From assembly GCA_964406735.1 (NCBI GenBank), contig CAYOSU010000008.1, forward strand, positions 5,980-69,979: 64,000 nucleotides of DNA. The letters run 5' to 3'. Below, in pieces: positions 35,088-43,969 of this stretch. How positions within the stretch are numbered: the stretch's first letter is position 1; each line of letters starts with the position of its first letter. Source of the stretch: CAYOSU01 sp964406735. Its GTDB lineage: Bacteria; Bacillota; Clostridia; Christensenellales; CAMQZB01. A model generated the notes under the pieces. That model was not told the origin of the DNA and did no database searches. It worked only from the letters and a program-made list of their open reading frames with translations. The position numbers and the translations under genes were made by a program.

Positions 35088-35915
35088 ATGGGTATCAAGA
35101 GATATAAACCGACGTCTCCCGCAAGAAGATTTATGACGGTCTCCGATTTCTCCGAGATCACTGCAAAAAAGCCTGAGCGTTCTTTGGTTGAATCCATCAA
35201 CAGAACGGGCGGCCGTAACTCGCAGGGTAAGATCACGGTAAGACACATCGGTGGCGGCGGAAGAATCAAATACAGAATCATCGACTTCAAGAGAAACAAA
35301 GACGGTATCCCCGCTACGGTTTCCACGATCGAGTACGATCCTAACAGATCCGCAAACATTGCGCTTTTGACTTACGCGGACGGCGAAAAGAGATACATTC
35401 TCGCTCCTTTGGGACTTTCCGTTGGAGACAAGCTCCTTTCCGGTAAGGGCGCAGACATCAAGGTCGGAAATGCACTTCCGCTTTCCGATATTCCCGTTGG
35501 TACGTTCGTTCACAACATCGAGTTCAAAGTCGGTAAGGGCGGACAGATAGCAAGAGCTGCAGGTATTTCCGCACAGCTCATGGCTAAGGACGAGAAATAC
35601 GCAAACCTCCGTATGCCTTCGGGTGAGATGAGATTAGTCCCCATCGCTTGCAAAGCAACGATCGGACAGGTCGGCAACATCGAGCACGAGATCATCAGAG
35701 TTGGTAAAGCTGGTAAGACGCGTCATATGAACGTTCGTCCGACCGTAAGAGGTTCTGTAATGAACCCGTGCGATCACCCGCACGGCGGCGGCGAGGGCAA
35801 GAGCCCTGTCGGACGTCCGGGACCTGTTACTCCTTGGGGTAAACCTGCTCTCGGATATAAGACGAGAAAGAAGAAGAATCGCTCCGATAAGCTCATTATC
35901 AAGCGTGTTAACTAA
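35088..35915 (+). CDS. rplB: ribosomal protein L2
   Basis: 275 residues, normal. Contains GGRNSQGKITVRHIGGG (about 42-58) and HPHGGGEGKSPVGRPGPV (about 229-246), whose histidine lies near the peptidyl transferase centre. It bridges the subunits and is essential for 50S assembly. AGGAGG precedes the ATG. Confidence 0.97.
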   Translation: MGIKRYKPTSPARRFMTVSDFSEITAKKPERSLVESINRTGGRNSQGKITVRHIGGGGRIKYRIIDFKRNKDGIPATVSTIEYDPNRSANIALLTYADGEKRYILAPLGLSVGDKLLSGKGADIKVGNALPLSDIPVGTFVHNIEFKVGKGGQIARAAGISAQLMAKDEKYANLRMPSGEMRLVPIACKATIGQVGNIEHEIIRVGKAGKTRHMNVRPTVRGSVMNPCDHPHGGGEGKSPVGRPGPVTPWGKPALGYKTRKKKNRSDKLIIKRVN

Positions 35916-35933
35916 TTGAGGAGGTCGTAAAAA

Positions 35934-36215
35934 ATGAGTAGAAGTGTTAAAAAAGGACCTTACGTTCAGCCCCAGCTCCTCAAGAGAATAGAGGCAATGA
36001 ACGCTGCTAACGAGAAGCAGGTCATCAAGACGTGGTCGAGATCCTCGACGATCTTCCCCCAGATGGTAGGACATACGATCGCTGTTCATGACGGAAGAAA
36101 GCACGTTCCCGTATATGTTACGGAGGATATGGTTGGTTGCAAGCTCGGTGAGTTTGCTCCTACGAGAACTTTCCACGGACATACCTCCGGCGATAAGAAA
36201 GCTTCCGGTAAATAA
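35934..36215 (+). CDS. rpsS: ribosomal protein S19
   Basis: 93 residues. SRSVKKGPYV at the start, TWSRSSTIFPQMVGHTIAVH in the middle and KLGEFAPTRTFHGH near the end are diagnostic. It binds 16S rRNA in the 30S head with S13. GGAGG lies before the ATG. Confidence 0.97.
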   Translation: MSRSVKKGPYVQPQLLKRIEAMNAANEKQVIKTWSRSSTIFPQMVGHTIAVHDGRKHVPVYVTEDMVGCKLGEFAPTRTFHGHTSGDKKASGK

Positions 36216-36226
36216 GGAGAATAATT

Positions 36227-36619
36227 ATGGCTAAAAGACAAAGAGAAAAAGCTGCTGCAATAAGAGAAAACAGCGATAAGCGTCCTTACGCGGTAGCAAG
36301 ACATATTAGAATATCTCCGACAAAGGTAAGAGCGGTGCTTGACCTTATCAGAGGTAAGAGCTACAGAGAAGCTTTGGGAATTCTCAACAACTTGCAGAAA
36401 GCTTCCGCAGATCCCGTTAAGAAAGTTCTCAATTCTGCTGCTGCAAACGCAGAGCACAACCTCGGAATGAACAAAGACAGCCTTTACGTAGCAGAGTGCT
36501 ATGCAGACGGCGGCCCCGTTCTCAAGAGAGTTATGCCGAGAGCTCAGGGAAGAGCGTTCAGAATTCTTAAGCGCACGAGCCACATCACGGTAGTTCTTGA
36601 TGCGGTCAAAGAAAACTAA
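36227..36619 (+). CDS. rplV: ribosomal protein L22
   Basis: 130 residues, with about 20 charged residues ahead of the usual start ARHIRISPTKVRAVLDLIRG. The tunnel-lining loop is represented by GGPVLKRVMPRAQGRA (about 90-105), the region where macrolide-resistance changes occur in other species. It is an early 50S assembly protein. Spacing to S19 is 11 bases. Confidence 0.96.
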   Translation: MAKRQREKAAAIRENSDKRPYAVARHIRISPTKVRAVLDLIRGKSYREALGILNNLQKASADPVKKVLNSAAANAEHNLGMNKDSLYVAECYADGGPVLKRVMPRAQGRAFRILKRTSHITVVLDAVKEN

Positions 36620-36634
36620 GGAGGTTGGCGATTT

Positions 36635-37297
36635 ATGGGTCAGAAAGTTAATCCTCACGGATTGAGAGTAGGCGTCATAAAGGGCTGGGATTCCCAGTGG
36701 TACGCTGACAAGAAAGAATTCGGAGTTTTCCTCAAAGAGGACTACGACGTAAGAGAATACATCAATAAGAACTATGCAGACTGCAAGATCAGCAAGATTG
36801 CTATCGAGCGTGCTGCAAACAAGCTTATCGTTGCAATAAGCGCCGGCAGCCCCGGAATGCTTATCGGCAAGGGCGGCGACGGCATCGTAAAGATCAAAGC
36901 CGGCGTCGAGAAGGTTCTCAAGAACAAATACAACGTTTCCATCAACGTTCTCGAAGTTGCTAAGGTAGATGCAGACGCTCAGCTCATCGCTGAAAACGTT
37001 GCTAAGCAGCTCGAAGACAGAGTTGGTTTCCGTCGTGCTATGAAGCAGAGCATCGGCAGAGCAATGAGACTCGGCTGCAAGGGTGTTAAGCTCATGGTAA
37101 GCGGAAGATTGGACGGCGCAGAGATCGCACGTTGCGAGCAGTATCACGAGGGTTCTATTCCTCTTCAGACTCTCCGTGCAGACATAGACTACGGCTTTGC
37201 TGAGGCACACACGACGTTCGGCGTTATCGGTGTTAAGTGCTGGGTCTACAAGGGCGAGGTCATCGCCAAAGCTGAAAAGAAAGGAGGCGAAGCGTAA
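36635..37297 (+). CDS. rpsC: ribosomal protein S3
   Basis: 220 residues. GQKVNPHGLRVGVIKGWDS opens the protein. A KH domain with GSPGMLIGKGGDGIVKIK (about 70-87) and the C-terminal SGRLDGAEIAR segment (about 155) follow. It forms part of the mRNA entry helicase of the 30S. The end overlaps the AAAGGAGG site that serves L16. Confidence 0.97.
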   Translation: MGQKVNPHGLRVGVIKGWDSQWYADKKEFGVFLKEDYDVREYINKNYADCKISKIAIERAANKLIVAISAGSPGMLIGKGGDGIVKIKAGVEKVLKNKYNVSINVLEVAKVDADAQLIAENVAKQLEDRVGFRRAMKQSIGRAMRLGCKGVKLMVSGRLDGAEIARCEQYHEGSIPLQTLRADIDYGFAEAHTTFGVIGVKCWVYKGEVIAKAEKKGGEA

Positions 37298-37300
37298 ACT

Positions 37301-37756
37301 ATGTTAATGCCTAAGAGAGTAAAAAGACGTCGCGTTCACAGAGGAACGATGGCGCACAAATGCACCAAGGGCAACAAGATTGCTTACGGTGAGTACGGTT
37401 TGGTATCGTTGGAGCCTTGCTGGATCACATCTAACCAGATAGAGGCTGCCAGAATTGCTATAACGCGTTATTTGAAGCGTGGCGGACAGGTTTGGATCGA
37501 TATATTCCCTCACAAGCCCGTTACGAAAAAGCCTGCCGAGACCCGCATGGGCTCCGGTAAAGGTTCTCCCGAGTATTGGGTAGCAGTAGTTAAACCGGGT
37601 AGAGTTCTCTTCGAGGTCGGCGGAGTTCCCGAGGCTGAAGCAAGAGAGGCATTGAGACTCGGAATGCATAAGCTTCCCGTAAAGTGCAAATTCATCAAGA
37701 AAGAAGATGCCGTTGAAGTAAATACGACAGAGGGTGGTGAAGGCAATGAAGGCTAA
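37301..37756 (+). CDS. rplP: ribosomal protein L16
   Basis: 151 residues starting MLMPKRVKRRRVHRGTM, the usual clostridial start, so the first ATG is kept. KGNKIAYGEYGLVSLEP and KPAETRMGSGKG (about 73-84) contact tRNA near the central protuberance. The tail has extra acidic residues after the normal end. It overlaps the L29 ribosome-binding site. Confidence 0.96.
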   Translation: MLMPKRVKRRRVHRGTMAHKCTKGNKIAYGEYGLVSLEPCWITSNQIEAARIAITRYLKRGGQVWIDIFPHKPVTKKPAETRMGSGKGSPEYWVAVVKPGRVLFEVGGVPEAEAREALRLGMHKLPVKCKFIKKEDAVEVNTTEGGEGNEG

Positions 37757-37955
37757 AAAGTTAAACGAAATGACGACGGAAGAATTGAACAACAAGTTGA
37801 AAGACCTCAAAGAGGAGCTTTTCAACCTTCGTTTCCGTCACGCAACTAACCAGTTGACGAACCCCATGGCTCTTGCAGAGTGCAAGAAAGATATCGCAAG
37901 AGTAAAGACGATCCTTCGTCAGCGCGAGATCGCATCAGAAGGAATAGGAGGCTAA
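37746..37955 (+). CDS. rpmC: ribosomal protein L29
   Basis: 69 residues from ATG 37746. In-frame GTG codons at 37734 and 37737 are part of GAGGGTGGT, the likely ribosome-binding site, so they are rejected as starts. LNEMTTEELNNKLKDLKEEL followed by FNLRFRHATNQL is the family pattern: two long helices at the tunnel exit next to L23. It overlaps the L16 end by 11 bases. Confidence 0.94.
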   Translation: MKAKKLNEMTTEELNNKLKDLKEELFNLRFRHATNQLTNPMALAECKKDIARVKTILRQREIASEGIGG

Positions 37956-37956
37956 C

Positions 37957-38211
37957 ATGGAGAGAAATTTAAGAAAGTCCAGAGTCGGAATCGTTGTTTC
38001 CGATAAGATGGATAAGACGGTCGTCGTTGCCGTACAGGAAAGATTCAAACATCCTCTTTACAAGAAGACGGTAATCAAGACCAAGAAGTTCAAAGCTCAC
38101 GACGAAAACAATGAATGCGGCGTAGGCGATACCGTTGAGATCTTCGAGACGAGAAAGCTTTCCGCAAACAAGAACTGGAGAGTTTCCAGGATAGTCGAGA
38201 AGGCTAAATAA
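37957..38211 (+). CDS. rpsQ: ribosomal protein S17
   Basis: 84 residues with RVGIVVSDKMDKTVVVAV near the start and GDTVEIFETRKLSANKNWRV in the second half, an OB-fold protein of the 30S body. It starts 1 base after the L29 stop with AGGAGG inside the end of that gene. Confidence 0.96.
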   Translation: MERNLRKSRVGIVVSDKMDKTVVVAVQERFKHPLYKKTVIKTKKFKAHDENNECGVGDTVEIFETRKLSANKNWRVSRIVEKAK

Positions 38212-38222
38212 GGAGACAGAGT

Positions 38223-38591
38223 ATGATACAACCACAAACAAGATTGAAAGTTGCCGACAATACCGGCGCGAAAGAGATACAGTGTATCAAAGTATTGGGT
38301 GGCTCCTTCAGAAAGACCGGAAACATCGGAGACGTTATCATTGCAAGCGTCAAGACTGCAACTCCCGGCGGAGTAGTCAAGAAGGGCGACGTTGTAAGAG
38401 CTGTCATCGTCAGAACGAGCAAGGGCATCCAGAGAAAGGATGGTACTTACATCAGATTCGACGACAACGCAGCAGTAATCATCGATACACAGAAGCAGCC
38501 TCGTGGAACCCGTATCTTTGGGCCTATCGCGAGAGAATTGCGTGATAAGGATTATATGAGAATCATATCCTTGGCACCTGAAGTTATTTAA
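38223..38591 (+). CDS. rplN: ribosomal protein L14
   Basis: 122 residues, the universal length. MIQPQTRLKVADNTGAKEI opens it, and the end has GTRIFGPIARELRDKDYM (about 97-114). It forms a subunit bridge and is the docking site of the silencing factor RsfS. AAGGAG precedes the ATG. Confidence 0.97.
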   Translation: MIQPQTRLKVADNTGAKEIQCIKVLGGSFRKTGNIGDVIIASVKTATPGGVVKKGDVVRAVIVRTSKGIQRKDGTYIRFDDNAAVIIDTQKQPRGTRIFGPIARELRDKDYMRIISLAPEVI

Positions 38592-38602
38592 GGAGGAACG
38601 AA

Positions 38603-39016
38603 ATGAATACGCTTAAAATCAAAAAAGGCGACCAGGTTGTCGTTCTTACCGGAAAAGACAAGGGTAAAACAGGTCCAATCCTTGCATGCGATCCTAAGAG
38701 CAACAGAGTTATCGTCAAAGAAGTTAACATGCAGAAGAAGCACCTCAAAGCAAGGAACGCTCAGCAGGCAGGCGGAATCGTCGATATGGAAGGTCCCATC
38801 GATGCCTCTAACGTTATGATCCTTTGTCCCAAGTGCGGAAAGGCTACGAGAGTAGCTGCCGGCACGAACGAAAAGGGCAAGAAGATCAGAGTATGCAAGA
38901 AGTGCGGTGCAGAGCTTACGTTTGCAGAGACGAAGAAGGATTCCAAGAAGACAGCTAAGACTGCTGCTAAGAAGACTTCCAAGAAGGCTGCAAAGGCAGA
39001 AACAGAGAATAACTAA
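38603..39016 (+). CDS. rplX: ribosomal protein L24 with lysine-rich tail
   Basis: 137 residues. The KOW motif (KGDQVVVLTGKDKGKTGPIL, 7-26) and a zinc-ribbon-like pair CPKCGK and CKKCGA (about 75 and 97) are standard. The final 30 residues are almost only Lys, Ala, Thr and Ser, an extra low-complexity basic tail not present in typical L24 of about 100-110 residues. It starts 50S assembly. AGGAGG precedes the ATG. Confidence 0.95.
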   Translation: MNTLKIKKGDQVVVLTGKDKGKTGPILACDPKSNRVIVKEVNMQKKHLKARNAQQAGGIVDMEGPIDASNVMILCPKCGKATRVAAGTNEKGKKIRVCKKCGAELTFAETKKDSKKTAKTAAKKTSKKAAKAETENN

Positions 39017-39030
39017 GGAGGTAAACTGCA

Positions 39031-39621
39031 ATGGCTGAAAAGAAAGTAAAGGCAGCTGCCTCTGAAGCAGTTGTTTCTAAGAACAGAGTTCAGGTCAGAT
39101 ACGAAGAAGAAGTAAGAGACCAACTCGTTAAAAAGTTCGGATATACGAACGTTATGGAGATCCCCAAGGTCGTAAAGATCGTTGTCAATACGGGACTTGG
39201 AGATGTCAAAGATAATCCTAAGGCAGTTCAGACTGCGGTCAACGAATTGCAGGCTATCACCGGACAGAAGGCAGTTCTCACGAAGGCTAAAAAGTCCGTT
39301 GCTAACTTCAAAGTCAGAAAGGATATGGTCATCGGCGCAAAGGTAGACCTTCGCGGACAGAGAATGTATGAGTTCTTCGACAAACTCGTATCCATCGCTC
39401 TTCCCCGTGTAAGAGACTTCAAGGGCGTTTCCGACAAGTCCTTCGACGGCAGAGGAAACTATTCTCTCGGAGTTAAGGAACAGTTGATATTCCCTGAAAT
39501 TCAGTATGATCAGGTAGAAGTCGTAAGAGGTTTCGATATTTGCATCGTAACCACAGCTAAGACCGACGATGAGGCAAGAGAGCTTATAAGGCTTCTCGGA
39601 ATGCCCTTTGTTCGCGCATAA
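39031..39621 (+). CDS. rplE: ribosomal protein L5
   Basis: 196 residues, about 16 longer than usual because of an Ala/Lys/Val-rich N-terminus before RYEEEVRDQLVKKFGY. EIPKVVKIVVNTGLGD and GRGNYSLGVKEQLIFPEI are diagnostic. It binds 5S rRNA and the P-site tRNA elbow. AAGGAGG 7 bases upstream supports the long start. Confidence 0.95.
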   Translation: MAEKKVKAAASEAVVSKNRVQVRYEEEVRDQLVKKFGYTNVMEIPKVVKIVVNTGLGDVKDNPKAVQTAVNELQAITGQKAVLTKAKKSVANFKVRKDMVIGAKVDLRGQRMYEFFDKLVSIALPRVRDFKGVSDKSFDGRGNYSLGVKEQLIFPEIQYDQVEVVRGFDICIVTTAKTDDEARELIRLLGMPFVRA

Positions 39622-39635
39622 CGGAGGATTATTTT

Positions 39636-39821
39636 ATGGCTAAAAAAGCAATGATTAATAAACAGCAGAAAGCTCCCAAGTTTTCAACTCGTGCTTACAC
39701 GAGATGCTCCATTTGCGGAAGACCTCATGCGGTTTTGAAAGAATACGGTATTTGCAGAATTTGCTTCAGAGAGTTGGCTTACAAGGGTCAGATCCCCGGA
39801 GTAAAGAAAGCGAGCTGGTAA
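39636..39821 (+). CDS. rpsN: ribosomal protein S14, zinc-binding type
   Basis: 61 residues, the short zinc form (type Z) with CSICGRPH (about 24-31) and CRICFRE (about 41-47). It binds the 30S head. Together with the Cys-containing S4 and L36, this means the ribosome uses the zinc forms; a zinc-free S14 copy is not in this window. Confidence 0.97.
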   Translation: MAKKAMINKQQKAPKFSTRAYTRCSICGRPHAVLKEYGICRICFRELAYKGQIPGVKKASW

Positions 39822-39838
39822 AAAGGAGGAAATAGACT

Positions 39839-40237
39839 ATGTTAGTAACAGATCCTATTGCCGATATGCTTACCAGAATCAGAAACGCTCAGACTGCAAA
39901 GCACGAACAGGTAGATATCCCTTGCTCCAAGGTTAAAAAGAGCATTGCGGAGATCTTGCTTGAAGAAGGCTACGTAGCAAACGTTGAGTATCTTGATGAA
40001 GGTATAAACGGTACGATTAGAATTACACTCAAATACGGCGCAAAGAGAGAGCCTGTTATCACTGGTATCAAGAGGATCTCTAAGCCCGGCTTAAGAGTAT
40101 ACGCTAAGTATGAAAACTTGCCGAAAGTTCTCGGAGGACTCGGAATCGCAATCATTTCTACTTCTAAGGGCATTATGACCGACAAGAAGGCGAGAGAACT
40201 CGGACACGGCGGAGAAGTTCTTGCTTATATCTGGTAA
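39839..40237 (+). CDS. rpsH: ribosomal protein S8
   Basis: 132 residues, normal. TDPIADMLTRIRNAQ at the start, KRISKPGLRVYAKYENLPKV (about 78-97) and the ending ARELGHGGEVLAYIW are characteristic. It nucleates the central domain of 16S rRNA and in enteric bacteria represses the spc operon. Confidence 0.97.
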   Translation: MLVTDPIADMLTRIRNAQTAKHEQVDIPCSKVKKSIAEILLEEGYVANVEYLDEGINGTIRITLKYGAKREPVITGIKRISKPGLRVYAKYENLPKVLGGLGIAIISTSKGIMTDKKARELGHGGEVLAYIW

Positions 40238-40255
40238 TGCAGGAGGTATAGAAAG

Positions 40256-40801
40256 ATGTCAAGAATAGGCAAAAAAGTAATTGCTATACCTGCCGGTGTA
40301 ACGGTTGCGTTTGAGAACGGAGTCGTTACGGTTAAGGGACCCAAGGGAACCTTGACGCAGGATATCGTAGAAGAAAAGATCCACGTCAATATCGACGCTA
40401 ACGAGGTTCATCTCACGCGTGATAACGACGAGAAGGAAGTCAGAGCTAAGCACGGACTTTACAGAGCCCTTATCGCTAATATGGTTAAAGGCGTAACCGA
40501 AGGCTACACCAAGAACCTTCTCATTAACGGTATCGGTTACAAGGTAACTGCAACGCCTACCAAGCTCACCCTTAACATCGGATATTCTCATCCTATCGAG
40601 GTTGAAGCTCCCGAGGGAATCACTTTCTCGACACCCGCTGCAACGGAGATCGCCGTTAGCGGTATCGACAAAGTTCTCGTCGGACAGGTCGCTGCATCGA
40701 TCCGTTCTTTGAGAAAGCCCGAGCCTTATCACGGCTACGGCGTTCAGTACAAGGACGAAGTTATCGAAAGAAAGGAAGGAAAAGCTGCGGGCAAGAAGTA
40801 A
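40256..40801 (+). CDS. rplF: ribosomal protein L6
   Basis: 181 residues. SRIGKKVIAIPAGVTV begins it and IRSLRKPEPYHGYGVQYKDE (about 150-169) ends it. It sits near the sarcin-ricin loop and the factor-binding site. Unusually for the cluster, a 118-base gap follows before L18, with a possible TATAAG box (about 40883) but no clear -35, hairpin or gene. Confidence 0.97.
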   Translation: MSRIGKKVIAIPAGVTVAFENGVVTVKGPKGTLTQDIVEEKIHVNIDANEVHLTRDNDEKEVRAKHGLYRALIANMVKGVTEGYTKNLLINGIGYKVTATPTKLTLNIGYSHPIEVEAPEGITFSTPAATEIAVSGIDKVLVGQVAASIRSLRKPEPYHGYGVQYKDEVIERKEGKAAGKK

Positions 40802-40919
40802 GCATAACTTGCTTCTTCCCCTCAATTTGCTTGAATGCGCTTAAGAAGTGCAGAGCGTATATCTCGAAACGGTTTGTGCTTTGTATAAGCGTGTAAAAGT
40901 ATTTTAAGGAGAGATAAAC

Positions 40920-41288
40920 ATGATTGGAAAGATCGACAAAAACGCTTCCAGAATCAAACGTAGAAAAAGAGTTCGCGGTCGCGTAAGCGGAACGGCTGAC
41001 AGACCGAGGATCAGCGTTTACAGGAGCGTAGAGAACATTTATGCACAGCTTATTGATGACGTTAAGGGCGTAACGATTTGCGCTTCTTCGACGCTCGATA
41101 AGAATTTGAGAGCTGAACTTAGCGGAAAGACCAAGGTCGAGCAGGCTACTATGGTAGGCGAAGACCTCGCTAAGAAGGCTTTGGCAAAAGGCGTAACGGC
41201 AGCTGTTTACGACAGAGGCGGTTACCTTTACACAGGCAGAGTAGAAGCTCTTGCTGAAGGCGCTCGTAAGGGCGGACTTAAATTCTAA
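40920..41288 (+). CDS. rplR: ribosomal protein L18
   Basis: 122 residues. RKRVRGRVSGTADRPRISVY (about 16-35) and the ending AVYDRGGYLYTGRVEALAEG are typical. It carries 5S rRNA into the 50S with L5. AAGGAG precedes the ATG after the unusual 118-base gap. Confidence 0.97.
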   Translation: MIGKIDKNASRIKRRKRVRGRVSGTADRPRISVYRSVENIYAQLIDDVKGVTICASSTLDKNLRAELSGKTKVEQATMVGEDLAKKALAKGVTAAVYDRGGYLYTGRVEALAEGARKGGLKF

Positions 41289-41305
41289 TAAGGAGGACAG
41301 CTTTT

Positions 41306-41875
41306 ATGGAACGCAAAGAAAATGCATTAAGACCTGAAAAAGACAATTCCAGAAGAAAGAGAGATAGCCGTCCCAGGAGACAACAGCAAGAGGAAAAAGA
41401 CGATCTCATCAAAAAGACCATCTGCATCAACCGTGTAACCAAGGTTGTTAAGGGCGGTCGTAACATGAGATTTGCTGCTTGCGTAGTCGTAGGCGACGGA
41501 AAGGGCAACGTAGGTGTCGGAATGGGCAAGGCGATCGAAGTTCCTGCCGCTATCGACAAAGCTACTGCTGCTGCTAAGAAGAATATGTCCAAGATCTCCC
41601 TCGTAGGCACGACGATCCCTCACGAAGTTAACGGTAGATTTGGCAGAGGCAACGTATTGATGCTCCCTGCTGAGCAAGGTACCGGTGTTATCGCCGGCGG
41701 CCCCGTTCGTGCGGTACTCGAAGCTGTAGGCGTAAAGGACATCAGAACGAAATCTTACGGAACTAACAATCCCATCAACTGCGTAAAGGCAACGATCGAA
41801 GGTTTGAAATCCTTGTCTACGCTCGAAGAGGTTGCCGCTAAACGCGGAAAGACCCCGTCTGAAATTCTCGGTTAA
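41306..41875 (+). CDS. rpsE: ribosomal protein S5
   Basis: 189 residues, about 20 more than usual owing to a basic, charged N-terminus (residues 1-35) before the normal start at about INRVTKVVKGGRNMRF. GDGKGNVGVGMGKA (about 64-77) and the ending LSTLEEVAAKRGKTPSEI are family marks. It takes part in decoding fidelity and the mRNA entry site. Confidence 0.96.
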   Translation: MERKENALRPEKDNSRRKRDSRPRRQQQEEKDDLIKKTICINRVTKVVKGGRNMRFAACVVVGDGKGNVGVGMGKAIEVPAAIDKATAAAKKNMSKISLVGTTIPHEVNGRFGRGNVLMLPAEQGTGVIAGGPVRAVLEAVGVKDIRTKSYGTNNPINCVKATIEGLKSLSTLEEVAAKRGKTPSEILG

Positions 41876-41889
41876 GGAGGTAACTTAAA

Positions 41890-42078
41890 ATGGCTAACGA
41901 AAAACAGGTTAAGGTTACCCTTATAAAGTCCACGAACTCCTGCACGAAAGTACAGAAGGCAACCGTTGAGGCTTTGGGACTCAAGAAGATCAGAAGCGAG
42001 AAGGTTCATACTCTCAATCCCAGCATCGAGGGAATGATCTTCAGAGTTAAGCACCTCGTAAAGGTTGAAGAACTTTAA
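41890..42078 (+). CDS. rpmD: ribosomal protein L30
   Basis: 62 residues, the short bacterial form, with KVTLIKSTNSCTKVQKATVE and LGLKKIRSEKVH in the first two thirds. A peripheral 50S protein. AAGGAGG lies 9 bases before the ATG. Confidence 0.95.
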   Translation: MANEKQVKVTLIKSTNSCTKVQKATVEALGLKKIRSEKVHTLNPSIEGMIFRVKHLVKVEEL

Positions 42079-42099
42079 GACTTAGGAGGAACGTAGATT

Positions 42100-42546
42100 A
42101 TGAGAATTCATGAATTAGCACCTGCTCCGAACTCCACGAAGAGCTCCAAGAGACTCGGTCGCGGAATCGGTTCGGGCAAGGGTAAAACATCAGGTAAAGG
42201 ACATAAAGGACAGTGGGCAAGATCCGGTGGCGGAGTTCGTCCCGGTTTTGAAGGCGGTCAGATGCCCTTATACAGACGTATTCCTAAGCGCGGCTTCAAC
42301 AACCGTTTCAGGAAAGAATACGTAGTAGCAAACATTTCCTGCCTCGAAGCATTTGAGGCTAACACGGAAATCACACTCGAGCTCTTGCTCGAAAAAGGCA
42401 TTGTCAGCGATGTCAAAGGCAACGCAGGCCTCAAGGTTCTCGGAGACGGCGCTCTTACGAAGCCCATGACGGTCAAAGCTGCAAAGTTCTCTGAGACTGC
42501 AAAGTCCAAGATCGAAGCAGTCGGCGGCGTTTGCGAAATAATCTGA
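42100..42546 (+). CDS. rplO: ribosomal protein L15
   Basis: 148 residues. The glycine-rich N-terminus (RLGRGIGSGKGKTSGKGHKG, about 19-38) threads into 23S rRNA; FEGGQMPLYRRIPKRGF (about 50-66) follows. It is a late 50S assembly protein. AGGAGG precedes the ATG; secY starts 40 bases downstream. Confidence 0.97.
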   Translation: MRIHELAPAPNSTKSSKRLGRGIGSGKGKTSGKGHKGQWARSGGGVRPGFEGGQMPLYRRIPKRGFNNRFRKEYVVANISCLEAFEANTEITLELLLEKGIVSDVKGNAGLKVLGDGALTKPMTVKAAKFSETAKSKIEAVGGVCEII

Positions 42547-42586
42547 CTTAAAGCGTCCGACAGTCTCGGACGTATCGGAGGTAACA

Positions 42587-43891
42587 ATGTTTGAGACATT
42601 AAAAAATGCCTTTAAGGTTAAAGAGATCAGAAGAAAGATCTTTATAACCATCGGCTTCATTCTGCTCTACAGAGTTGGCTGCTTCGTTCCTGTTCCGGGA
42701 ATTGCTGCTGAAACTTTCCAGAGCACAATAGAGGGTAACGACTTCCTCGGCATCATGAGTGCTGTATCGGGTGGTTCGTTGAGCCAAGGTACGTTGTTCG
42801 CAATGGGTATCGGACCTTACATCAACGCATCCATCATCATCCAGCTTCTCTGCATCGGTATTCCTGCTCTTGAGAGACTTTCCAAGAGCGGTGAAGAGGG
42901 AAGGAAGAAGATTGCCATGATTACCAGATACGTAACGCTTGGACTAGCCGTAATTCAGTCCGTCGCTATTCTTATTTCCGTAGGATCAAGCGGCATTGAC
43001 TCGACTATATTCGGCGAGAACCTTAAATGGTTGACGTATACTTGTATAGTTATTATCTTCTGCGCAGGATCTGCACTCACGATGTGGATCGGCGAAAGGA
43101 TCACCGAATTCGGTATCGGCAATGGTATCACGCTTTTGATCTTCGTTGGTATTCTTGCTACGGCAGGACAGTCCATCTTGGCTCAGTTCAGCCAGATCTT
43201 TGCGGGCGATATCGGCGCATTGGTAGCCCTTCTCGTATTCCTCGTAGCCGTTCTCGTCATCTTCGGATGCATCGTAACGGTAGATATGGCGCAGAGAAAG
43301 ATCCCTGTTCAGTATGCAAAGCAGGTCAAGGGAAGAAAGATGTACGGCGGACAGTCCACGTTCATTCCTATCAAGGTAAACGGTTCCGGCGTTCTCCCGC
43401 TCATCTTCGCGTATGCGATCTTGTCTTTCCCGCAGCTCATTATGGGACTTTTCTGGCCCAACAAGAGCTTCCCCGTATATACGAACTGGTTCTCCGCTAA
43501 CGGATACCTTTATCCGTTGTTCCTTGCGGTACTCATCGTATTCTTCGCATACTTCTATGCGTCCGTTCAGTTCAATCCTGATGACGTCGCTAAGAACATT
43601 CAGCAGTACGGCGGATTTATCCCGGGCATCAGACCTGGTCGTCCTACGGCAGATCATCTTAGAAAGATCAGCAACAGGATCACGCTTTTCGGCGCAATCT
43701 ATCTCGCTCTCGTAGCTTTGATTCCTACCTATATCTTCCGTCTTATCGCTATCGTTAACAACAGTAGCTACGGACTTATGGGTGCGTTCAGCGCAACGGG
43801 ACTCATGATCGTCGTTTCTGCGGCACTTGAGTTCAATACGACGCTCGAATCTCAGCTTATGATGAGACACTATAAGGGTTTCCTTAAATAA
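42587..43891 (+). CDS. secY: preprotein translocase channel SecY
   Basis: 434 residues with ten membrane helices. FGIGNGITLLIFVGI in helix 5 and PGIRPGRPTADHL in the cytoplasmic loop between helices 8 and 9 (about 345) are the SecY marks; the plug region follows helix 1. It forms the SecYEG channel for exported and membrane proteins, including the lipoproteins encoded here. GGAGG precedes the ATG. Confidence 0.97.
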   Translation: MFETLKNAFKVKEIRRKIFITIGFILLYRVGCFVPVPGIAAETFQSTIEGNDFLGIMSAVSGGSLSQGTLFAMGIGPYINASIIIQLLCIGIPALERLSKSGEEGRKKIAMITRYVTLGLAVIQSVAILISVGSSGIDSTIFGENLKWLTYTCIVIIFCAGSALTMWIGERITEFGIGNGITLLIFVGILATAGQSILAQFSQIFAGDIGALVALLVFLVAVLVIFGCIVTVDMAQRKIPVQYAKQVKGRKMYGGQSTFIPIKVNGSGVLPLIFAYAILSFPQLIMGLFWPNKSFPVYTNWFSANGYLYPLFLAVLIVFFAYFYASVQFNPDDVAKNIQQYGGFIPGIRPGRPTADHLRKISNRITLFGAIYLALVALIPTYIFRLIAIVNNSSYGLMGAFSATGLMIVVSAALEFNTTLESQLMMRHYKGFLK

Positions 43892-43914
43892 AAAAACACT
43901 TGGCAGTTTCGGGT

Positions 43915-43938
43915 ATCCGCAAGTTTATCCTTGCGGAT
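43915..43938 (+). other. hairpin between secY and adk
   Basis: ATCCGCAAG and CTTGCGGAT form a perfect 9-bp stem with a TTTATC loop. No T-run follows, so it is more likely an mRNA processing or stability hairpin than a terminator. Confidence 0.5.
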
Positions 43939-43969
43939 GCTCGGGCTGTTAACTTGTCTTAAAAAGAGT

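Noticed and set aside
36086..37210. 374-codon minus-strand open frame opposite rpsS, rplV and rpsC
   Set aside because: Shadow of ribosomal genes, with a Cys/Ser/Val-rich nonsense-like composition.
43931..43969. Longer N-terminus of adenylate kinase
   Set aside because: The family starts at MKIILIGAPGAGKG, and the upstream part includes the secY-adk hairpin region.
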